From Phragmitibacter sp965284365 (GTDB taxonomy: Bacteria; Verrucomicrobiota; Verrucomicrobiia; Verrucomicrobiales; Verrucomicrobiaceae), in the NCBI GenBank assembly GCA_965284365.1, contig OZ260079.1, positions 2,604,001-2,668,000 on the forward strand: DNA of 64,000 nt, given 5' to 3'. A model generated the notes under the pieces. That model searched no databases. It saw nothing but the letters and a program-made list of their open reading frames with translations, and was not told where the DNA came from. This document shows positions 58,284-64,000 of this stretch, in pieces. A program made the position numbers and the translations under genes. Positions within the stretch are counted from its first letter, which is position 1. The number at the start of each line of letters is the position of its first letter.

Positions 58284-59288
58284 ATGGTCAGAGACGTCTC
58301 CCCCCCGAGGGTTCCCCCTCAATTACCCGCGCTCAATTTCAATCCCAAGTTCATCCTCGCTGGCCTCGCCGGTCTTGTTTTGCTCATTGGGGTTTTCACG
58401 GGTTACTACACCGTTGGTGCAGAATCTGCCGGCGTGGTGCAGCGCTTTGGCCGTTTCAAGGAAGTCGTCGGTCCTGGCCTGCGCTTCAAGATACCCTTTG
58501 GTGTGGACCGCGTGACGATCATTCCCGTCGAACGTCAGTTGAAGCTGGAATTCGGCTTCTCCAGCTTCGGCACGACCAATGAGTATCAGGGCTCGCGAGA
58601 AGGCGATTTGGAGAAAAACATGGTCACAGGAGACTTGAACGCCGCGCAGGTGGAGTGGGTGGTGCAGTATGAAATCAATGATCCTGAAAGCTACCTTTTC
58701 AACTTACGCGAACCTGGTTTGACCCTGCGAGATCTGTCCGAAAGCGTCATGCGCGAAGTCATCGGTGATCGCACCGTGGACGAAGTACTCACCATCGGGC
58801 GTCAGGGTATCGAGGACGAAGCCATCACGAAGCTGAAAACCCTCGTGGATAAACTGCAAATGGGATTGAGCGTGCAGCAGGTTCAGTTGAAGAACGTCCA
58901 TCCTCCTCGGCCTGTGCAACGCTCGTTTGATGAAGTGAACCGCGCCCAGCAGGAACGGGAAGAGATGATCAACCAGGCCAATGGCGAATACAACAAGGTC
59001 GTCCCACGCGCTCGAGGTGAATCCGAGCAAAAGATCAGTGAAGCGGAAGGTTACGGCGTGAAGCGCATCAACGAAGCCCAAGGCGACGTAGCCCGCTTCA
59101 AAGCTCTATTGGAGCAGTATGAAAAAGCTCCGGTCGTCACCAAGCAGCGCCTCTATCTGGAAGCAATGACAGAAATCCTGCCCCAGCTCGGCGGCAAAAT
59201 CATTCTGGACGAAGACGCCAAACAATTCCTTCCGCTGATGCACATGCAGCAGCTTGTAGCGCCCGCGACCGCAGTCCCGGCGCGATAA
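58284..59288 (+). CDS. hflK: HflK, prohibitin-family modulator of FtsH protease
   Basis: 334 residues. One membrane helix at about 22-44, then an SPFH/prohibitin domain: ESAGVVQRFGRFKEVVGPGLRF, VERQLKLEFGF, VVQYEINDPESYLFNLREP, and ESVMREVIGDRTVDEVLT (quoted in part). A Gln/Glu-rich coiled coil follows (about 215-300). With HflC it forms a cage around FtsH. It ends 49 bp before hflC. Shorter than E. coli HflK (419) because the Gly/Gln-rich tails are missing. Confidence 0.93.
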   Translation: MVRDVSPPRVPPQLPALNFNPKFILAGLAGLVLLIGVFTGYYTVGAESAGVVQRFGRFKEVVGPGLRFKIPFGVDRVTIIPVERQLKLEFGFSSFGTTNEYQGSREGDLEKNMVTGDLNAAQVEWVVQYEINDPESYLFNLREPGLTLRDLSESVMREVIGDRTVDEVLTIGRQGIEDEAITKLKTLVDKLQMGLSVQQVQLKNVHPPRPVQRSFDEVNRAQQEREEMINQANGEYNKVVPRARGESEQKISEAEGYGVKRINEAQGDVARFKALLEQYEKAPVVTKQRLYLEAMTEILPQLGGKIILDEDAKQFLPLMHMQQLVAPATAVPAR

Positions 59289-59337
59289 GCCCTTGGCCAA
59301 AACACGCAACACCAGTTCCAGAGATCAGCCACCGGCC

Positions 59338-60504
59338 ATGAAAGCTTCCATCACCATTTTCGGCACCTTCGCCGCCATCGTATTTGTCTTCCTGCTGTTC
59401 GGCAGTGCCTACAAGGTGGACCAGACCGAGCAGGTTATCGTGACCCAGTTTGGCAAGCCCATCGGGCATGCCATCAATTCCAATCCAGAGGTCAATGAAG
59501 CAGGGCTCCGGTTCAAGCTTCCCTTTGTGCAGGAGATTAACCGTATCGACAAACGCATCCTGGAATGGAACGGCCCTCCCAATGACATGCCAACGCGGGA
59601 TAAGCTCTACATCATTGTGGATACCTTCGCGCGCTGGCGCATTGCCGATCCCTTGCGTTATTTCCAAAGCCTGCGCGATGAACGTAGCGCGCTGTCCCGT
59701 CTTGATGACATCATCGGCAGTGAGACCCGCAATGTCGTGGCGCGGCATGACCTCATCGAAGTGGTTCGCACAGACAAAACCCGCAAGCTTGCGGTGGATG
59801 ATGCCCTGCTCCAGGCTGGCACGACTGCGAGTGTTCTTCCAACGATCAAATTCGGTCGCGAATCGCTTGAGGCCGAAATCCTGAAAGCGGCGGCGCCGAA
59901 AGTTACCCTCTGGGGCATCGAATTGCTGGATGTGCGCTTCAAGCGCATCAACTACAAAGACGGCGTCATCGACAAAATCTACGACCGCATGACCAGCGAG
60001 CGTTTGCAGATCGCCGAGCGTTTTCGTTCGGAAGGGCAGGGGGACGCGGCCAAGATCACCGGGCGTAAGGAAAAGGATCTTCGCCAGATCGAGTCCGACG
60101 CCTATCGCCAGGTGCAGGAGATTCAGGGCAAAGCCGACGCGGAGGCCACCGAAATTTACTCCCGGGTTTACAATACCAGCCCCGCTGCCGCCGACTTCTA
60201 CCAGTTCATGAAAACGCTGGATACCTACAAAGCCTCCTTGAAAGGCGACAGCACAGTAATCTTCACCACGAATAGCGACCTCTTCAAATACCTGAAGCAC
60301 ATGGGACCCGCCGTGGAAATGCCGCCCCAAGCTGCCAATGCACCCCAACCGGTTCCAACTCCGCGCCAGGAAGTGAAACCTCCGCCCGCCCCGGCCGCCG
60401 CCGCGCCGAAACCGCCCGCCGCGACTCCTGCTCCCGTAGCTAACCCGGCACAAGTTCCAGCGCCTGCCCCAAGCCCCGTCCCAGCACCTCCAGCCGGGAG
60501 TTAA
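59338..60504 (+). CDS. hflC: HflC, prohibitin-family modulator of FtsH protease, with Pro/Ala-rich tail
   Basis: 388 residues from ATG 59338; the frame opens at TTG 59293 but ATG 59338 is followed by the membrane helix (residues about 5-24). SPFH domain: VDQTEQVIVTQFGKPIG, IDKRILEWNG, ARWRIADPLRYFQSL and LWGIELLDVRFKRINY. The C-terminal about 60 residues are a Pro/Ala/Pro repeat (for example APAAAAPKPPAATPAP), probably disordered and cytoplasmic or periplasmic depending on topology. The tail is not part of usual HflC (334). Confidence 0.92.
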   Translation: MKASITIFGTFAAIVFVFLLFGSAYKVDQTEQVIVTQFGKPIGHAINSNPEVNEAGLRFKLPFVQEINRIDKRILEWNGPPNDMPTRDKLYIIVDTFARWRIADPLRYFQSLRDERSALSRLDDIIGSETRNVVARHDLIEVVRTDKTRKLAVDDALLQAGTTASVLPTIKFGRESLEAEILKAAAPKVTLWGIELLDVRFKRINYKDGVIDKIYDRMTSERLQIAERFRSEGQGDAAKITGRKEKDLRQIESDAYRQVQEIQGKADAEATEIYSRVYNTSPAAADFYQFMKTLDTYKASLKGDSTVIFTTNSDLFKYLKHMGPAVEMPPQAANAPQPVPTPRQEVKPPPAPAAAAPKPPAATPAPVANPAQVPAPAPSPVPAPPAGS

Positions 60505-60534
60505 TGAGACTGACACACGCACGAAGGCGTCTAT

Positions 60535-60564
60535 TTGCGAACATTGTCGAATCCGAACTATCTT
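60535..60564 (+). promoter_or_regulatory. Candidate promoter for the ECF sigma/anti-sigma operon
   Basis: TTGCGA (60535-60540) and TATCTT (60559-60564) are 18 bases apart. The minus-35 box is identical to that proposed before rpsL. An alternative reading as an ECF-type GAAC/TATC pair (60539-60542 and 60559-60562) would be autoregulation; both remain guesses. Confidence 0.35.
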
Positions 60565-60694
60565 CTCGTGCGCAAGAGGTTGTGTGATCGGAATTGTTCT
60601 GCTAGAGATGCCGCGCCCCTCGGCGGGGCTATGGGCGATATCCCTGCGGAATTCCAACGCGGAGGTCGTCCCGACCCGCCGTCTCGAAATTAAG

Positions 60695-61261
60695 ATGGAA
60701 TCAGAAACCGACGAAGAATTGCTCCAGCGAGTAGCCGCCCGGAATGAGGCGGCTTTTGCTATGCTTTACGATCGGTTCTCCGGACCTCTCTACGGCTTGG
60801 TCAAAGGCATTCTCTGGGATGGCCAGGATGCCTCCGATGCCCTGCAGGATGGATTTCTTTACCTCTGGGATCATGCCCCCGATTTTGATCCGAACCGTGG
60901 CAAAGCCTTCACTTGGGCCACGGTCATTTTCCGAAACAAGGCCATTGATCGCCTGCGCGCCAGCCGTCGTCGGGATCAGCTCGCGCAGAGGGCGGCGAAT
61001 GAAGTGTTTTCTTTTGATGGAGATTCGCCCCTGCGTGCGGACGTCGCCGCTGATACGGCTGACCGCGTAAAATTATTGAAGGGCGCACTGGCCGCTTTGT
61101 CCAAGGAACAAAGGCGCTGCATCGAAAGTGCATTTCTCAAAGGCATGACCCACCATCAGTTGGCGGAGTCGATGAATACCCCGCTGGGCACGATCAAGAC
61201 CAACATCCGCCGCGGCCTTCTGCGCCTGCGCGGTTATTTGAGAGGGGAGGAGCAGCCATGA
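60695..61261 (+). CDS. ECF-type RNA polymerase sigma factor (SigK-like)
   Basis: 188 residues from ATG 60695; a longer frame reaches 60584 but its start overlaps the promoter region. Sigma region 2: LLQRVAARNEAAFAMLYDRFSG and SDALQDGFLYLWDHAPDFDPNRG shortened, with FTWATVIFRNKAIDRLR. Sigma region 4: ALSKEQRRCIESAFLKG and HHQLAESMNTPLGTIKTNIRRGLLRLR shortened. The stop overlaps the start of the anti-sigma gene (4 bp), so the pair is translationally coupled. Confidence 0.92.
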   Translation: MESETDEELLQRVAARNEAAFAMLYDRFSGPLYGLVKGILWDGQDASDALQDGFLYLWDHAPDFDPNRGKAFTWATVIFRNKAIDRLRASRRRDQLAQRAANEVFSFDGDSPLRADVAADTADRVKLLKGALAALSKEQRRCIESAFLKGMTHHQLAESMNTPLGTIKTNIRRGLLRLRGYLRGEEQP

Positions 61262-62109
61262 CGGAACGTCAGGAAGAACAGGCCGCTCTTCACGCTCTCC
61301 GCATGCTGGATGCGGAAGAAACCCGCATTCTGCTCAGTGAGGCCCGCGTGGACGCCAAGCTCCGCGAAACGCTCGCCGATTTCGAAGACGCCGTGGCTCA
61401 ACTGGGTTTCCTCCTGCCGGCGGAATCTCCGCCAGAGGAACTGCGCGCCCGTATTCTTCGGGACGTGAAACGCCGCAAACCAGGCTCAGGAAGCAAGATC
61501 ATCGCCTTTCCTTTCCGGCTGCTCGGCAGTCCTTGGGTGGCATGGGCCGCTGCCATCGCAATCGCCGTGGGCGCTTATAACATGTGGAAGACCAACCACA
61601 GTCTCGCCACCGAGGCTGCGCTGGCGGATACCCGCGTTAAAGAAGCGCAGTCCGCTTCCTCCCAGGCTCGCGCCGAGGCAGATGAGCTAAGTCAAAAGCT
61701 CGCCAAGCTCGGTGGGCAAAACAAAGATCTCCTCGCCGAAGTCGATCGTTGGAAGCAGTTGAGCTCCGCCACGAAGATGGAGGTCGCGGCCCTCAAAAGC
61801 TCCCTAAACAAATACGAAGAGGGCGTCGCCGTCATCGTTTGGGATCCAGAGCGTCAGGAAGGCAAGCTAAAGATCAAAAACATGCCTCCGGTGCAGGCGA
61901 GTAAGGACTACCAGCTCTGGGTCGTCGACAAGAGCAATCCCGACGTCCCTGTCAGCGGCGGCGTGGTGAAGCTCAATGCGGATGGATCAGCCACCATGAC
62001 TTTCAAGCCAGTCACCCCCGTCTCCAGTGCATCGGCCTTTGCCATCAGCGTGGAGAAGGAAGGCGGCGTGCCCAAGGGCGAAGGGCCTATTGTTTTGTCA
62101 GGTCGCTGA
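61258..62109 (+). CDS. RskA-family anti-sigma factor, membrane-anchored
   Basis: 283 residues. An N-terminal sigma-binding segment (ALHALRMLDAEETRILLSE), a membrane helix at about 90-110 (WVAWAAAIAIAVGAYNMW), a heptad-rich coiled coil at about 115-175 and an RskA C-terminal periplasmic domain (YEEGVAVIVWDPERQEGKLK, YQLWVVDKSNPDVPVSGGVV shortened, ATMTFKPV). It would hold the ECF sigma factor encoded just upstream until a periplasmic signal releases it. The 3' end overlaps the convergent ketopantoate reductase gene by 23 bp. Confidence 0.92.
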   Translation: MTERQEEQAALHALRMLDAEETRILLSEARVDAKLRETLADFEDAVAQLGFLLPAESPPEELRARILRDVKRRKPGSGSKIIAFPFRLLGSPWVAWAAAIAIAVGAYNMWKTNHSLATEAALADTRVKEAQSASSQARAEADELSQKLAKLGGQNKDLLAEVDRWKQLSSATKMEVAALKSSLNKYEEGVAVIVWDPERQEGKLKIKNMPPVQASKDYQLWVVDKSNPDVPVSGGVVKLNADGSATMTFKPVTPVSSASAFAISVEKEGGVPKGEGPIVLSGR

Positions 62110-63070
62110 TCGAAGATTTTCTGGCCTTAGCTTGACCTTCGCAGGCATGCCGTAGCAGCGCATGCAGCATCTCCACCTGCGCCATACGCTCGCCTGCCGC
62201 TGCGGCTTGACGGCAGGGTTCACTCCAGATTGCATCCAGTTCCACCTCACGGCCGGCTAGGTAATCGATGAGACTGCTCGTCTTGTAGGCGGGAATCTCC
62301 TTGGTGCTCTTGATCATCTGATCTGCCTGCTCCCACGGCACTGCATAACCCAGCGCCTGCGCGGCCCCGATCACCTCGTGCATCAGCGACCGCGTCAGTT
62401 CCCGTAGATATGGGTCGGACAAAATCGCATCGGTATCACGCCCGCCTGCCGCGATGGAGAGTCCGTTGAAGGGGATGTTCCACACCAGCTTCTTCCATCG
62501 CGCGGTCATCAAACTCTCTTCCACCTGGCAGGGAATCAGGCTCTCCTGAAATGCCTGAGCGATTCTCCGCGTCCGCTCCTGCGGCCCGCCCACATATTCG
62601 CCCACCGTGATGGCGCCTTGGGCCATATGATGGATCACGCCGGGCGAAATCCGATTGATACCCACAAAGCAAAGGCCACCCATGATCTGCGCGGGCTGGT
62701 GCAACGAAGAAAGAAAAGCTTCATTACCCAATCCGTTCTGTAGGGTCAGAATGACCGTCTTCTCTCCCAGCAGTGGCGGCAGGATTTCCACCAGAGAAGC
62801 ATTCGCCGTGCTTTTCAGCGCAATAACAAGCAAATCGCATGGTCCTATGCTGGCGCTGTCTTCATGGCAGTTCACCTGTGGAAGGTCGAAGCTGCCGATG
62901 TAGCTGTCGATCTTCAGGCCATGCTCCCGCACATGTCGGAAATCGGATCGCATCAGAAAATGCACGTCCTGCCCATGCTGGGCCAGGCGGGCGCCGTAAT
63001 AGCAACCGACGGCCCCGCTGCCAACAATGGCAATGCGACCTAGGGGTGTATTCGCAGAAGAAACAGACAT
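62087..63070 (-). CDS. 2-dehydropantoate 2-reductase-like enzyme (ApbA/PanE family)
   Basis: 327 residues. NADPH-binding Rossmann start IAIVGSGAVGCYYGARLAQHG, then LLVIALKSTANASL and LTLQNGLGNE; the C-terminal helical domain has TARWKKLVWNIPFNGLSI with the conserved Lys. Reduces ketopantoate to pantoate in pantothenate (CoA) synthesis in well-studied members; many paralogues have other substrates. The upstream neighbour is divergent. Confidence 0.88.
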   Translation of the reverse strand: MSVSSANTPLGRIAIVGSGAVGCYYGARLAQHGQDVHFLMRSDFRHVREHGLKIDSYIGSFDLPQVNCHEDSASIGPCDLLVIALKSTANASLVEILPPLLGEKTVILTLQNGLGNEAFLSSLHQPAQIMGGLCFVGINRISPGVIHHMAQGAITVGEYVGGPQERTRRIAQAFQESLIPCQVEESLMTARWKKLVWNIPFNGLSIAAGGRDTDAILSDPYLRELTRSLMHEVIGAAQALGYAVPWEQADQMIKSTKEIPAYKTSSLIDYLAGREVELDAIWSEPCRQAAAAGERMAQVEMLHALLRHACEGQAKARKSSISDLTKQ

Positions 63071-63197
63071 ATGGAGAGAGACTCTGAATCTGCCATGCCG
63101 GAAAAAGACTGCATCTATAAAGGAACGAACCTCACCGCTGCCGCTAGAGAACCAATCCGGCGGGCAAAAGCGAATCTGGCAGGAAGGAACCGTTTTT

Positions 63198-63626
63198 ATG
63201 AGTGTGCAGGTCTACGGATGCAATCATGTCGCCATTGAAGTGGATGACATCGCCAGGGCGGTGGCTTTCTACAAAGACGTCTTCAACCTGGAGCAGCTCG
63301 ATGAGGGGGAGGGGGATGCCTTTTTCAAGCTGGGGGAGCATCAATTCCTGGCCATTTTCGAAGTGGGAAAGCTCAATCCTGACAACCACCGGCATTTTGG
63401 GATCATGGTGCGCGATGACGAGCAAATCGCCGTGGTACGGGAAAAGCTGGTCAACAAATATGGCATCAAGCTCATCAAAGGGTTCCGCTGCGACTTCCGT
63501 GATCCCTTCGGAAATCGCATCCAGGTGGTGGACCTCCACGACGAGTCGCTCATCTGGCTGCTCCCTTACCGGGAAGTGCAGAAAGCCGGTGTCACCATGG
63601 GTGAGCCACACACGCGGGAGGATTAG
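63198..63626 (+). CDS. Glyoxalase/VOC-fold protein
   Basis: 142 residues from ATG 63198, chosen because VOC family members begin near here (VYGCNHVAIEVDDIARAVAFYKD, quoted in part) and the frame upstream (to 63027) has no match and overlaps the divergent reductase gene. Contains His in NHVAIEV, the FFKLGEHQFLAIFEVGKLNP strand pair shortened, and FRDPFGNRIQVVDLH near the end. Metal-dependent chemistry on a small substrate is the family theme; substrate unknown. Confidence 0.85.
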   Translation: MSVQVYGCNHVAIEVDDIARAVAFYKDVFNLEQLDEGEGDAFFKLGEHQFLAIFEVGKLNPDNHRHFGIMVRDDEQIAVVREKLVNKYGIKLIKGFRCDFRDPFGNRIQVVDLHDESLIWLLPYREVQKAGVTMGEPHTRED

Positions 63627-63757
63627 ATTTCCGTTCGCGCGCTACCCAATAGGATTGACCCGTATCCTGCATTGCGTCTTGATTTCTTCGTGGCATCATG
63701 GGGCGCGCATGCCACTGCAAAAACCCGCCTCACTGCCGCGCCGTGAAAGAGTCTGAA

Positions 63758-64000
63758 ATGGACATGGAAACGGACAGCACGTCCGCCTTTCCGGCTGGCG
63801 GTGATATCCATGTCGACAGGCCGCGCTCTCCCCGGCGGAGTTGGCAGCCTCCTGCCTGGCTCACTTGGGGACTGTTCGTCATTCTCATTTTCCTCGCGCT
63901 TACCCTGGCATATTTGCAGGATTCTCCTGAGGTCTGGGATGATGACCTCAGCGAAGCGTACCTGACCAAAAACGATGCGGAAATGACCTCCGTGGTTCGC
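63758..64000 (+). CDS. Single-pass membrane protein, 3'-truncated by the window edge
   Basis: Open from ATG 63758 to the window end (81 codons, no stop); ATG 63764 and GTG 63743 are alternative starts. An acidic/arginine-rich N-terminal part of about 38 residues, a hydrophobic helix (LTWGLFVILIFLALTLAYL, about 41-59), then an acidic stretch (DSPEVWDDDLSEAY). No family recognised. Confidence 0.6.
   Translation, partial: MDMETDSTSAFPAGGDIHVDRPRSPRRSWQPPAWLTWGLFVILIFLALTLAYLQDSPEVWDDDLSEAYLTKNDAEMTSVVR

Noticed and set aside
1..64000. tRNA, rRNA, CRISPR, insertion sequences or prophage genes
   Set aside because: None was recognised by eye in any gap; gaps are all shorter than about 280 bp and contain only the hairpins and promoters listed. 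A dedicated tRNA or repeat search could still find small elements.

Overview
The window reads as a chromosomal segment of a Gram-negative member of the PVC superphylum, most likely Verrucomicrobia (order Verrucomicrobiales). This is inferred from gene content, not from a 16S gene. Supporting features are a PVC-type dehydrogenase carrying NPCBM, beta-propeller, HEAT and c-type haem domains; FecR/beta-helix surface proteins; an outer-membrane assembly set (BamA, Skp/OmpH, LpxD); and a ribosomal cluster that lacks tuf, rpsN (S14) and rpmD (L30). I see no rRNA, tRNA, CRISPR array, insertion sequence or prophage. Base composition is evenly moderate-to-high GC, and genes run in short operons on both strands.

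Layout. 1-9.2 kb: surface and catabolic genes (truncated beta-helix protein, nucleotide-sugar epimerase with a GT2 glycosyltransferase, sugar isomerase-like protein, PQQ-type propeller, the large dehydrogenase, a lone pseudopilin-like protein). 9.2-11.9 kb: sucC and sucD with a glyoxalase-fold gene between them. 12.1-14.85 kb: an Rsb-type partner-switching module (anti-sigma kinase, STAS antagonist, Cache-HAMP-SpoIIE phosphatase) without a sigma factor. 15.1-31.05 kb: a fused str/S10/spc ribosomal cluster from rpsL to secY and map, interrupted between rpsS and rplV by an exported coiled-coil protein. 31.1-36.5 kb: a eukaryotic-type HisA, a zinc metallopeptidase, and an outer-membrane barrel paired with a FecR/beta-helix protein.

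36.5-46.1 kb: a CDF metal transporter; a polyprenyl diphosphate synthase behind a perfect CRP-type palindrome; an exopolysaccharide export set (barrel protein, Wza-like, Wzc-like); then a deoxycytidylate deaminase-like protein, an S41-fold pseudo-protease and a divergent IF-1-like protein. 46.1-53.8 kb, minus strand: sdhB without sdhA or sdhC, a D-lactate dehydrogenase-like enzyme, an ENPP-like phosphodiesterase coupled to a TrhO-RluA fusion, a TolB-like propeller, a small membrane protein and ruvB. 54.0-64 kb: bamA, skp and lpxD, then hflK-hflC, an ECF sigma factor with its RskA-type anti-sigma factor, a ketopantoate reductase-like gene, a glyoxalase-fold gene and a truncated membrane protein.

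The most interesting unexplained items are the exported coiled-coil protein embedded in the S10 operon (21492-22286), the IF-1-like protein coupled to a protease homologue that has lost both catalytic residues (44678-46130), and the rhodanese/TrhO-S4-RluA fusion (49280-51085). Translation starts were often moved inward from the longest reading frame, using signal peptides, family lengths or terminators that would otherwise be overlapped.
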